A DNA stretch of 64,000 nucleotides from Gymnopilus junonius (taxonomy: Eukaryota; Basidiomycota; Agaricomycetes; Agaricales; Galerinaceae). Location of the stretch: positions 1 through 64,000 of the forward strand of contig JADNYJ010000013.1 in assembly GCA_015501075.1 (NCBI GenBank), written 5' to 3'. How positions within the stretch are numbered: the first letter of the stretch is position 1; each line of letters begins with the position of its first letter. Below, in pieces: positions 34,267-45,834 of the stretch. The position numbers were made by a program, and so were the translations under genes. The notes under the pieces were generated by a model. That model did not search any database, was not told where the DNA came from, and saw only the letters and a list, made by a program, of their open reading frames with translations.

Positions 34267-34736
34267 ATTCCGTCATAAAGGTGCTTAAATCGTGCCAGCG
34301 GTTCTAACGGAACATCCTCAAGAATTAGAACGCAACGAGCTGCTCGATCGTTCAAACCCTCAATGGACGACGTCATTCTGCGAGATTGTTTTCGACCATA
34401 TCCTTTGACCAGTTGCTGTCTCGATATCTGCTCGTTGCTCGTCAATTTCCGATGGAACTGCACACGTAACTGTCTTTCGTTGCAGAAGTTGACATCAACG
34501 ACATTCGTTTGCTTGAGGGCCATTTTCCACTTTCATCATTCCAGCACACAGTAATATAGCCTTTCCATCGTGAATAAGTACCTCTCTGTTGAAGTTCTGG
34601 TCTTGGTTAGAATGAGTACGTCGAAGCAAATCGTTAGTGGGCACGTCAAGGAATGGTAGGATTACACAATGCCAAAAAAATTCCTAGAATTACATACAAT
34701 CCACTCAAAAGAAGAAAGGCCCCGAACTACAAAATC
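34267..34736. other. Convergent 3' intergenic region
   Basis: About 470 bp between the 3' ends of prefoldin 4 and the muskelin gene. No gene recognised. Confidence 0.5.
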
Positions 34737-37700
34737 CTAAATCCCTTCACTCTGACATCGATCACCCTCCACGAGATCCAATAAGCTCTCCTCAGGCTGC
34801 TTCTCATTGTCCACCACAAACTTCAGAATACCCTCAAACACCTCCGTGCGCTGAGCATACCTCGCTCCAGTCAACTTGTCGTTATCCCTCCCAGGCTCTT
34901 GCTGCACATCATCACCAGAAGTAGACGAAGCACCGGCCCCACCCTTGACGATAACATCCTCCAAAGGATCTCTCATCTCTCTCAGCCGCTGCACACCCCC
35001 GCTCAGATAGACAGTAGCGTCATCAGCGACTATGTTATCCGAAAGAAGCTCGTTGGTCCACTCCCCGCTTCCTCTGTCACTTCCACTTTCCCGTTCAAAA
35101 CTTCCTATACTCTCCGTTTCGCCTCTTGAGCGCTTCCTAGGCCTAGTACTTCCCTCTCTCGTGTCTTCACGTTTGATAGGAGAACCGGCAGAGCCCAAGC
35201 CTAAAGAAGAAGAGGAATAAGAGGAGGAGGAAGTCCTGGAACTTGACGGCCGCGACCCTGAAGTTGGAGCAGGAGGAGGTGGCACAAGCAAATGCGTGAG
35301 AAGTGCACGGAACGTTTCTGTCTCCTGAACGTTGGAATGGTCAACGACGCTGGACACTTGCGTTTGAAGGAAGGTCAGAGCTTTGACTGGTGGGCCGTCT
35401 TCGCACATTTCGCGGAACCTGAGCAGTAAATGAAGGGGCAATCTGGTTAGTATGGTATACATGGATGCTAGTGGATAAAGTGAACGTACTGTTGTTGTCG
35501 AATCTGGAATTTGGCCTGTCGGATTACTTCCTCTGGTCCAGGTCTAAAAGGTATCGGCGTCAGCTATGATTAAGGGATAAAAATGACCATGAACAAACAA
35601 ACCTCTTCAACTCCATGCTCCAAAAATCATCTAACCTCTTCTCTTTAGCAGGCCCACCGATAACAGCACTTCCAACGTCCCTTCCTTCACCCACATTCCC
35701 ATCATCCTCTCCAGCCCCAGCCCCACCGCCTTGAAGTCCATACCCCCACCCAGCATTCCCACCATGCATATAAATCCTCTTCGTATTGGGATTATACACC
35801 ACCTGGTGCGCAAACCTCGGCACGGGAATCTCTACATTGGCATAAGTAGATGGTTTGCCTTTGTCTGGAACATCTTCAGTTTGAGCTTGTTGACGTAGGA
35901 TCTTCATCCATTTGCCCGGTCGAGAGGGCGAATCGTACCGGTAGACCCAATCGGAGAGGTGGGCGCGGAGGGTCCCAGAAGATGTGAATGTACCGCTGCT
36001 GGTGTTAATAGTGCTGCTAGCATTGCGCATCCTTGAGGGGGCTGGTGCCCTTGTCAGACCACAGAAACTATGTGTCAAACAATAAACAGTGAGCACATTC
36101 TGAAATTGGTAGCAGACGAGGGGTGCAACGTACACATAAATTTCCTTCCGAGCTGGGTCGATTACCGCCCTCTGCGTAAAGCAAGCATCTGGACCTCCAG
36201 CCGAGGTGAAATTCGAGTGCACTTCTGTCGCGATTCCCGTTTCAACATTGTAGGCCCACATGTCTGAGAGGTATTTCTCGTCGCGTTGGCCAGCAAAAAT
36301 GCAGAGTGTTTTGGATGGGGGGTCAAATACCATTGAATGGCCTAATTGAACATGGGAGGTTTGTACTTTAGTGAGAATGGGGGGAAGTGACGAACCGGAG
36401 CGAGATGGGATGCCTTGCGGGGAGTTATAGCTGACATCTGCAAGAGGCCTGCCAATGACAAGGAGAAATGAAAACTTGGTCACGAATCGAAGAGAGAGAA
36501 ATAAGGATGAGGCGTACTGCAACTGCTTCCATTTGCTCGTGCTGACATTGTAGCTGTATAGTCCCGAATATTTTGGTGTGTCCCAATCACCATCGACTAC
36601 GCGACCTCCAAAAACATAGAGGATCTGTGCTTCAGAATCCATGACCATTTGATGGTCAAATATTAAAGGAGGACCACCTGAGGCCTGTCAACGGCATTCA
36701 ATTTTGTGAGTTGGATGGGAAGAGGATAAGGAGAAGGGATAAACATACCGCAGTATCGATTGATAGGAAATCCCACTTTCCAGATAGCATCCCTCTAGTG
36801 TGGTACCGATAGAATTCTGAAGAGTACATCTTCGGTGGTTCTGCAGGATCTGCGTCTGTCTGTTGTTGGTCTGACTGATTTTCAGCAGCATCTCCTGCAT
36901 TCTCAGCTGTCGCCCCATGCCGATGTCCACTTCTCGAATGGCAACTGCATTCTGAGGGGCCCTCAACCCATCTGAGTCGTTCAACCTCCCAAGCACGTAA
37001 AATACTCCCAGTCTTGTTATCAAACACCATTTATGACAACTCCTCCGCGCCAGGTGCATTCCGCTCCTGAGTTGTATTAGCAGATAACAACTTCCATCTT
37101 CCTTCTCGTGCACTATACCGCCAAAAATCGTCTAAACTTTTCTCGCCAGTCCATCCCCCGAACAAGTAAATCATCTCATTTACGGTGTCCATGCACATGG
37201 CGTGGCCGCCTCGTGCAGGGGGTATGTCACCATCTGCGTCTTCGGTGTTGATGAGCCGGGTCCAAGCGGAGTGGGTTGAGAAGATTGCAGGTAGGAGGAG
37301 AAGAGGGAGGAGGTGGATATGGAGGTGAGGAGGGATTCCGAGCGGGAAAAGTTGCCTTGCAGGACAAGGGATTCGTGGAGTTGGGTGAGGAGAGGATGTT
37401 CCAGGTGGATATTGGCACGAGAGAGAATGGTTTGATAGGGTGTTAAGAGGCGGCGTTGGCGGAGGTGTTTGAGGACGTAACGGAGGACTGCCGTTTCTCG
37501 AAACTGTACATGGGAAAAAAAAGTTAATGTTATCCACAAAGTGAAGGAATATTAAACCTTACCTCTTCGTATCCAAGGCGTATTTGTTCTACGTATGTTG
37601 GATCATTGATTCCAGCCATTGAAACATGCCATATAGAAATATGGAAATTCTGTCCGTGTGCTCTGATATAACGATCAATGCTAAGAAAACAAAGATATCG

Positions 37701-38304
37701 GAGGCCAAAAAAGACGTACAGTATTGGGACAATCTTCACGAACTGAGTCGGAAAAGGAACGCCAGAATCATTGATATTTTTTAAAGTAAACGTTTCCGGA
37801 GTAGAATCGTTCTTGAGTCCAGCATGGAGAACTTCGGTCATACGGTCTTCGGACATGCCAACGAACACTTTGAGCTCTTTCATGTTACATGGATGGGCTA
37901 TAGAGAGGTCAGCTTCAGGTACTTGACGTAAATGAGTTGATTGCGCTCTTACGTTTAGAGAACTGTAGATATGGTTAGTGTGATAAATTCGACATATTGT
38001 CGAGATACTAACCTTTCCGAACGTTATTGTCTCTACAAAAAGATAGATATATTAGTCAGGGTATAAGTACACTCTAGAGATTAAAGTACGCACTAAGGAC
38101 AGCCAGTGATTCCAGGCGCAAGATTATCCACTGCTGATGGGCATTGCCCTGGAATGCACCGCTCCATCTACTCGATGGTTCGAGTGGCCTGTCTTTCATA
38201 ATGTTGTCTGGACCATAATTCCCGCTGTGCGGTGTCGACGATGCAATGGTATAGGTGAGTGGTACGACTGAGGGCATCGAGGCCCTTTGCGTTGTCGGCG
38301 GCAT
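34737..38304 (-). CDS. Muskelin-like kelch protein (CTLH/GID ligase-associated)
   Basis: Muskelin is a kelch-repeat subunit of the CTLH/GID-type ubiquitin ligase. The N-terminus (ATG 38304) carries the discoidin-like Muskelin_N domain: YTIASSTPHSGNYGPDNIMK, SSRWSGAFQGNAHQQWIILR, LKTITFGKFSKPHPCNMKEL, KVFVGMSEDRMTEVL. Then come HISIWHVSMAGI and a helical part (VLRYVLKHLRQRRLLTPYQT). Kelch repeats follow: PPARGGHAMCMDTVNEMIYL, FGGWTGEKSLDDFWRY, YVLGRLNDSDG, ILYVFGGRVVDGDWDTPKYS, and LGHSMVFDPPSKTLCIFAGQ. The C-terminal 240 residues are Ser-rich with a basic patch. Two microexons (38013-38032 and 37953-37962) are needed in the N-terminal domain. The frame breaks at about 37043, 37031, 37000 and 36940; the first three are one-base changes in G, A and T runs, so probably sequence errors. 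Confidence 0.88.
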
Positions 38305-39056
38305 TGCTTTTGGGAGTAATGATGCCAATTTAATGTCTGCTTGACGTAGAGATATCGAAGCTCTATGACCAAAAATGCAAGAAAGGACAACTAATAGGAC
38401 TCAGAAAACCTACAGCCTATGTCGGTGGCGGCGGTAGTAAGCAATGGAAAGAGCTACGGTAGTGCGGTTACCTAATAACGGAGTCGGGATTCGGGACGCG
38501 TCGTTGATTACATCCACGTGGCGAGTTTCTCCGCTCTTCCTTTCAAGTTTCAACTTGCCCTCATTTTACTCAGTCATGCATTATGATCATCGTCAAGATC
38601 ATAGTCACCCAGTAAGTCATCCTAACGACCCATCGTCCCAAACATGACGGAGTGGATGCCAAAGTTGCGTTATGTCGGATTCGATACATAATACTTTGTG
38701 TAGTGGTCACTGGCAGAGCCCTGCGAGACAGAAATTGACTGCCCTTCCAAAGCTATCATCTTCACGGTCCTCGTGGCTCTGAAGCTTTGGAAGTCGGGTG
38801 TTTACTTAGTATAGGTCTTGTATATTTTACGTTCTTGGTGCGTACTCGGCATGATAATTTTAGGCAACGCCTTATCTCAATCATCTCAGGCTGTCTGCCT
38901 ATTGTCACCTGTACTCATGTCGTATCATAATGGAACTGCTTCATTAAGGCGCTGCCATACACATGGTACCATAGTCTTATTGCTCTTCGTCTTTACTGCC
39001 GATCTGAACTCAAGCTGCCAGTGATCACCTCAATTTCAGCAATACCTGCAGGTCTC
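38305..39056. other. Intergenic region, divergent promoters
   Basis: About 750 bp between the starts of the muskelin gene (minus) and the F-box gene (plus). It contains the second copy of the dispersed repeat (38476-38521). Nothing else recognised. Confidence 0.5.
38476..38521 (-). repeat. Dispersed ~46-bp repeat, copy B
   Basis: Reverse complement of copy A at 328-376: identical over 34 bp, then differing by a few bases, then CCACGTGG again. It lies about 170 bp upstream of the muskelin start codon. Confidence 0.6.
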
Positions 39057-41095
39057 ATGTTCGCCTCAAGGGTTCCCTACCTTTCGAAACTCGTCTTCAA
39101 GTTTAGCAGGCGCGTAGAGTGCCTCGACGAGGATCTAGATACCCCTACTAGGTCACCGGTACCTGTATTATTAAAGACCAATCGCTCTCCCTCAGACGAA
39201 GAGAGGCAAGTAATTAAGGCCACTAATTGCCCGAGAACGAGTGGCTAAGCTACAGGTGCAACTGGAGCAATCAAGCTTGTCATCCAATCCCAATTGGTTG
39301 GATACTTTTCGTGACCTCGCAGAAACAGAATCGTTCATCCACAAACATGAGTGCATTCTTTCCGCCTTCCGCACCTTCCCTAATGAAATTCTCATCTTGA
39401 TCTTCCTTGCGTGTCTACCCGACGTTGAACACAAACCTTTGTATCCACGACACGAGCCATTGCGCCCCCGCAAATGGCATACGATTCCATCATTCCGGCT
39501 CTCACAAGTGTGCAAGAATTGGCGGGACCTTGTCATACATACACCGAGGATGTGGACTATCCTTGGAAACGTCGCACTTGAACAACGCACTACAATTCCA
39601 CGAAAAAAACACAAATCCTACCTCAGCCACCTCGACTACTTCGACTTCATAAAGATGCTCTTGAAGAGATCCGGAGACTTGGATCTGTGGATTTCTATAT
39701 CTTCAACCTCCCCAAAAAGCTATACCAACTCGAAGGCGGAATATCCCGTACTTGCCCTTTTGATTGAACACAAGGACAGGTGGGCAGCATTAGGCATACG
39801 CGCCAGCTTTCAGACCGTCAAGGCTATTTGCAATTCCGAGCAAGCAGAAACATATTCTCGCCCCTTTAAGAGACTTCGCAAGCTTTGTCTAGGCATAACC
39901 TGGGGGCCATACGACTCCACCATTGACATCAGCCGGCGTCGCTCTTAACTGAAGTATCAATTCCCCGTGTATTTTGTCCCGAGTCTGTGCCTGCACTATC
40001 TTATCCTAACGTTATATTACCATTTGAGCAATTACGGGTTTACAGAGAAACAACTCTTCCAATTTCTTTGCAACCCACCGACACGCTGATCCAGGAAGTG
40101 AGAACGGGGGGCAAGTTGGAAGAACTCGAAATTCTAACGCCCGATGGTTGTTTCTTCTATCTCCATCACCATAAGCCGGAACCCATGAATCTCGAATCCC
40201 TGAAAACTCTCGCATTGAGAATGGATCCTCACACTGACCACTACGACTTCGTTGAATTGGCAGATTCATCAAAATCATTGTTTGATATGCTTTCCCTTCC
40301 GAACCTGGAAACTCTCAAGTTGTCTGGGTCTGGTGTCCTGGATCCGAGCCTGGCCTCATTTATACGCTGTCCTTCGCCACAAGCTTCTTTGCGAAAACTG
40401 TGTCTGCGGAAGTTAGGACTGTCGGCGGGTCACCTCAGCAAGCTCCTGCAAGTCACACCGAATCTGGAGGAACTCATTACAGATCTTCCAGAGCAGGGAG
40501 ATCTTAATCGACTCGCTGCTGGGCGGTCTGGGGTGGGGACTTCCGTTGCAAATACAACTGTGGCATTGCTGGTACCCAAGTTGAGGGGTCTGGTGTTCCA
40601 TTTGAGGGCATATGAAGTTACTTATACACTGCTGAGAAGACACGAGAGGAGGCCGATTTTACTGCTTGCGCCGGCGGTAGTTGAAGGTGAAAGTATAAAG
40701 ACGGTGTCGACTGGGACATGGCACACAGTTCGACTGTAGAGCCTTATTTCCGTCTTGTCCTTCCGGATGCAGAGGCAGCCAAGGATGCTCAGGTAGATCT
40801 GAATATGGATAACTATGATGAGAATGCAGATAGCGAAGGCCACCATGACTCTCCAGAGCCTGCAGGCATGAATACAGACGAAAATACGGCACTTCGGAAT
40901 AAACTCTTTCACTTTCGTATGATGCTACGCCAAGCACTTTCAGAATTAAAGAGAGCAACGACAAGCCCTTTAAGGCCCCAATTTGCTTCCGACTTGAACA
41001 CTCTCCTTCAGGAAATTGAGGCTCTCAAATTGACCCAAGGTCGGCAGATCGCCAATTTATATGTGCGCCTCCATTTCTTCTATTCTTTGGTCTGA
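39057..41095 (+). CDS. F-box / leucine-rich-repeat protein with frame breaks (possibly a pseudogene)
   Basis: A member of the large F-box-like family of mushrooms; F-box proteins recruit targets to SCF ubiquitin ligases. From ATG 39057 (MFASRVPYLSKLVFKFSRR) the protein goes to LLKTNRSPSDEERQVIK and a coiled segment ARERVAKLQVQLEQ. The F-box core follows: FRTFPNEILILIFLACLPD, then FRLSQVCKNWRDLVIHTPRM with W. LRR-like stretches come next (NLETLKLSGSGVLDPSLASF, ASLRKLCLRKLGLSAGHLSK, TPNLEELI), and a C-terminal helical part ends LYVRLHFFYSLV. Frame shifts occur at about 39225 (extra A in an AA), 39932, 39947 and 40710. The first and third look like homopolymer errors. The family is prone to pseudogenes, so both readings remain open. 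Confidence 0.65.
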
Positions 41096-41747
41096 TAGAA
41101 GCTAAATCAGTTTGCAGGTTACCTGGCTACATTCATCTATATTGTCGCTTAGTAACGTAGAACAGAAACTCTACCCGAGGAGAAAAATTCCTGTTTCGAG
41201 AACGCGCCAAAAGGCTTATTACTAAATGGAACTTGATTATAACGTCCGATTTGAAAAATAGGAAGATACATTGGGCGATTAAAGGACAGCGGTCTATTGT
41301 CTATATTGGACGAGATGACGGTAGGTATTTGATTTCTCTTGACACTGGTTATTTTTCCTGACTTATGATTTACACTGCTAGTCTGCCATGGTTTACCCCA
41401 GATCAAGGATACTGTCTATGATGGCCTGGAGGATAATCAGAGCAGTCTTATGGATATCATGTGGCCTGATCCTATTTTCTAATTTATGCAGGAGTCAGGA
41501 GTCAGGAATACTCATTTGTGCTCTACTGCTCTTTCTCTCTCTTAAACTATCAACGCAGCTCACTTCTTCAATGTTTTTGACCTTCCGATTTCAAACAACT
41601 TCCTTTACAAGTATTTCCGGAAAGCTTACTGTGTTTCAATGATCCCACATTCGAGAAACATCGCAATTTGGAAGTTAGAGGTATATGAATGTGCATGACC
41701 ACCAACGTGATTGCTTTTGGTCGGGCCTAGAGATTGTTATTACAGAG
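41096..41747. other. Convergent 3' intergenic region
   Basis: About 650 bp between the 3' ends of the F-box gene and the chromate transporter. Open frames at 41149-41406 and 41388-41642 are short and featureless. Confidence 0.5.
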
Positions 41748-43461
41748 TTAATGGTTCACACGTCGCCCAACAGCACCCCACCATCCGACCCCAGCCCCTC
41801 CTCCCACAAGAATTGCAACGAAAGGTGGAACGCCGAACCACTCAACGCCTACGTACGTTGAAGCAGCAACAACCAACCACCACGGCTCCTCGCCTAAACT
41901 CATACCCTGTGCCGATGTCTGGGTGAGGTAACCAATCTCCCAAAGCCTATACACGGCAGTGAAGACGAACCCGACAGCCGTGGCGTTGACACCCCTTAGA
42001 ATGCTCGATACTGCCCGGCGTTTGCGCAGGGACTGAAATATGCTTTGAAAACCAACGGAGATCCAGATCCCGGGGGTAAATATTCCTATGAACCCCAGGA
42101 TGGCGCCCACAACGGAAGGTACTGGTTTAGATGCACCAGCAGGTCCGGCGACGGCTAGCGCGCCGAGGTATACTGCGAAATTGAAATTGGGACCTGGCAT
42201 GGCTTGGATGACTGCCAGCCCGAGCAGGAAGTCGCGGGGTGAGACCCAGCCCGGATCGACGACATAGTCACGCAGAAGGGGGATGACGACGGGTCCGCCA
42301 CCGAAGATGATAGTGCCTGCTAGCAGCATGTTGTTGAATAGCGCTAGGAGGAGCGGTGCGGGGTGAAGAACGCCGCGGAGGGTCATGAAGACTATAAATA
42401 AGGCGAAGAAGAGGAGGATAGAAATTAGGCCAGTTTTGATTGAGATGGTGTGTGCTAAGGCTTCCGTGCGTGATGGTGATTGGACGACGGGTGTGCTATC
42501 CTCGGCAATAATATTATTGGAGATTTGAGATTCTTGCGCGGTGACGGACGTGATTTGCCTTCTTTGAGGGCCTGAGTGTTCTGAACTTCGACGTTCTTCC
42601 TGTACACTAATATCGATGCTTTTCATGGGAATATTATCCATTTCCACCTCGCCAACTTCGAGTACAGGAGGATCAAACGACCGACGTCGAGGTCGTCTCT
42701 TCTCCTTGAGCCACCTAACCCATGATCGACCGGGCAGAAAATCCCATACAAGCGTCGACAACCCTCCCATGGCAAGCAACACAGGAAAATACCATAATGC
42801 GTTATAACACATCCCCGCACACCCGCCCACTGTCACTAACACCCTCGTCAGCGGGTCTGTGATGGCTTTCTTTGCAAGTTGCACAGCAGAAAGCGCTATC
42901 AGGCCGACAATAGCGGCGTTCATCCCAGAAAGGAGGGTGTAGACGGGGTCAGGGAGCGTTTCGCCTATACGCTGCACGCCCAGGGAAAGTCCGTACATCG
43001 CTATCGCAGCAGGGAGGGACCAGACAAGGAAAACGAAGAGAGCAGGGATGAGCCCCGCATGCATTTGGACAATGTTGAAGAGCATTTTTGTGGATCCTGG
43101 GCCTGGGGTTGCTTGTGCAAGAGCAAAGAGCTCTTGATACTATGGAGAGAAATTGACAAAGTGAATACCTGAATTTCCCGCAAGCAAGAGAACAAAATCT
43201 AATTGAGTAGAAACTCACCGTCTGTTCATCAACCCAAGGGATCTTTCCAATCCCCTCTACGAACCTCTTGTGTAAAATCTGAAAATGCACAGGGGGTCCA
43301 CCGAAGGCAATGAAACCCAGATCATAAGTCCGCAAAAAGACGTCCCATAATCTTGTGGTGAGCTTGGAGGCGTTGGCTTCGTACGGAGTGCTCTCTGTGT
43401 CGCTGGTGGTGGCGCGTTTGATGCGCCTTATCACGACGTGTACGAGGGCGTCAAGGGACAT
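41748..43461 (-). CDS. CHR-family chromate ion transporter
   Basis: A multi-pass membrane protein of the chromate transporter family. In fungi these are probably anion transporters of the plasma membrane or organelles; chromate efflux is shown only for some bacterial members. Exon 1 (from ATG 43461) gives a short cytosolic start and YDLGFIAFGGPPVHFQILHK, with the family's FGGP motif. A single intron (about 43144-43218) precedes YQELFALAQATPGPGSTKML, which carries the second conserved Pro/Gly motif. The second half repeats the fold: FNNMLLAGTIIFGGGPVVIP, and AVIQAMPGPNFNFAVYLGAL. This is the typical two-repeat form. About 200 residues of polar linker lie between the halves. The frame is intact to the stop at 41748. 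Confidence 0.93.
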
Positions 43462-44210
43462 TGAGACAAGGACTGGTGTATTCCGGCATGTGTCGTTATC
43501 TTTTATTTGGAAAGGCGTAATCTGAGCGTATGGTTGGACGACGCACGTGTGAAAGACATCTATACCGATTGATATTGATCAATTGAATTAAATTGATCAA
43601 TGAGTACATACGATACCAAATGGTATTCAGTCACAATTGAAGCTTGAACTCCACTGATCAAATTGGCCAACAACGTCGAAGAAAGAGGTGAACGACATGA
43701 GCGAGTGTGACGCCTCAGGCTTACCTGAAGTAACTTATGCCGAGGGATTTACAGGGTTTTGGCAGGCGCCGAGCGTGCCGAGAGTCACGTGCTCGTGACC
43801 TGCAATCGAGGGCAGACGCATCGCGTTCGAGTGCCTGGTTGTCCTCCAAAGTCAAGAGAACTTGCAGGCACGGCTTTCCCCAGCTCGATCGGGATGGACA
43901 CCGAGGGCGGATTGATGGGACTGATGCGCTGGGTGGCCCAAAAATAGCCCACTTCTCAGCCCATCACTTGGCAGCGGGATGCGTCTTTGGCAGCCGTCTT
44001 CGGTCTCATCTCGAGCTCTGTTCCCTCCCTCCCTCCCTTAAACACATCTTATGTACCAAAATAATTACACAGAAATGCAGAAACATGTACTAAATATGTT
44101 ACAATGGGAATAGACAGCAGCAATGGCCTTTTCAATGCAGTTGAACTGGGTACTGCTTCTGCAGACTGCAATTTGAGCTGGTTCAAGGCAATAAGTATTC
44201 CTTTTGGTGG

Positions 44211-44710
44211 ACATAAGTTCAATAAGTAGCTTATCTGGAGGGATTTACGGTAAATCCAGCTCGCTTTACCCTGGATTTACACAAAATGAGCTGGTTCATT
44301 TCCGCTGTAAAGCCAGAGCCTCGGAGTGATGGGTGGCTCAAGCGCTCTCCCGAGCTTGCCGGTGTGAGCTCATGTACACTCTAGACACGTCTTTTCCATA
44401 CCTTTGAACTTCAAAAAAATTTCTCTGTCTCCTGAAAATAATGCTGAAATTTTGGTGATCTATTCTCTTTGACTAAAAAATTTCCCTTGAGTCCCTACTG
44501 TACATGACTCTAAAAAAAGCCTTTGTAATTAACTTCCTTTTTGACTTCCTTTCCGCAAGCTCGGTTACCTTCATGTTGCAATCACATCACGCCTAGCCCA
44601 GAACTGGACGAGTTCTGATGTGTTCCGGGATGCCATCCTCGGGTCCGTGCTAAAAATATCTGGCTTTACAGGCTTTACAGTAAATCTAACCAAATAACCC
44701 TACTTACTTA
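44211..44710. mobile_element. Possible degenerate MITE with imperfect inverted ends
   Basis: The left end (ACATAAGT...AAGTAGCTTATCTGG, then GGATTTACGGTAAATCC) aligns with the reverse complement of the right end (ACATAAGTAAGTAGGGTTAT, then TTGG and AGATTTACTGTAAAGCC). Identity is roughly three quarters over 45 bases. Further TTTAC/GTAAA blocks recur inside. No target duplication was found and no coding sequence is present. Confidence 0.4.
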
Positions 44711-45221
44711 TGTATCGTCGATCTTCACTCTTGCCTGAACCACGTGACAAGTTTATTTCCAGCCTCATCCTTGATTCTTGCAGTTGCATCCGAGTCAAAT
44801 CCGAGTGCTCTATACAATATTCACAGGATATTCTGGACCGAAAATATGCAGTCTGCTGTGTTCTATCTCTTACGACTTGAGCTTGATTCACTTTGAACCC
44901 AGCAAGCCAATAACCCTTCATAAAATTCTATTTAGATGCCACGCTGCAGAGCTCGGGCGACAGGAAACTACTATGAGCAAGGGAACGGTATCTGTCATCC
45001 CAGCAAAGCAGAGTGCAAAAAATGTGTGACAACGTACTATTCGTTAGGTAGATTGTAATTTCCCTCCGCCTAGGGTTTGAAAAGATTCGATTAAATACAA
45101 GCAACTAGCATGTTTTCTCTGAGTAGGCATGTCCATATGCACAGATCAATGCTTCAGCATTCAGAACCAAGGTACCCATCAGCCGAAATATGTGTAACGA
45201 TATTATCCCAATGTGATTGCA

Positions 45222-45770
45222 GTCTCATGCACGGGTCTCCTGCCGTAGTGTTGTTGTCGAAAGCCGAAAGTCGCTCAAGGATGCCATTAGATTAATGCAG
45301 GTGTGGGTTGGAAGCACATGCAGAGGATTCCACAGAACCGACGAGCCGAATCCCGTCCTGTCGCCCGCCGCAAACTTTGCAGTTGTATAAAGTAGGGGCC
45401 CCCGGCCAGGTCGACGAGGGTCATTGCCTAAAAGTATGGTCTTCAAGTTACATGTCCGGAGGCGCAAATTCCAAAAACCGCGTATGGGGTCTTTGGGTCT
45501 TGAGAACATTAAATACGAGATTCAGGAAAGCGACGAGACCGCAGAGGTTGAAACATGTTTACTGAATACGTTCGATGTTCAAAAGATCTGGCAGTCCGCA
45601 GGATAATTATTCGCCATGTAGAAGTCCATATGTTGAGAGCAATGTCAAAAGAGTTGCAAATGAGAGATGGTGAAAGTTCAAAGCGAAGTGATAATCGCTC
45701 TTGTTTGGCCAGAACACTTCGCCAAATACCAAATATATACATCATCGTCATGTTGAGGCGTGTCTTTGCG
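45222..45770 (+). pseudogene. Protein-like fragments of an unknown decayed gene
   Basis: Three adjacent plus-strand pieces in different frames look coding: ARVSCRSVVVESRKSLKDAI with GSTCRGFHRTDEPNP; MVFKLHVRRRKFQKP with LENIKYEIQESDETAEVETC; and RIIIRHVEVHMLRAMSKELQ with ARTLRQIPNIYIIV. There is a stop or frame change between each. The style recalls the LRR part of mushroom F-box proteins but no motif proves it. It lies directly upstream of USE1. Confidence 0.3.
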
Positions 45771-45834
45771 CTTTGGTCGCCACTTCCTTCACATCTTTCT
45801 AATATCCTTCACTTATTGTGATTTTAACATTGGG

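Larger units (their letters stand above)
43462..45834. other. Intergenic region with an inverted-repeat element and coding debris
   Basis: About 2.4 kb between the starts of the chromate transporter (minus) and USE1 (plus). It contains an imperfect inverted-repeat element (44211-44710) and protein-like fragments at about 45222-45770. The rest shows nothing recognisable. Confidence 0.5.

Noticed and set aside
37031..37537. Alternative muskelin reading ending in a stop after PGAEELS
   Set aside because: Two compensating one-base run-length changes restore the conserved kelch sequence on both sides, so the stop is probably artefactual.
43735..44093. Open frames 43737-44093 and 43759-43947 as a small gene upstream of the chromate transporter
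   Set aside because: Arg/Ser-rich with no conserved features; lies in the promoter side of the transporter.
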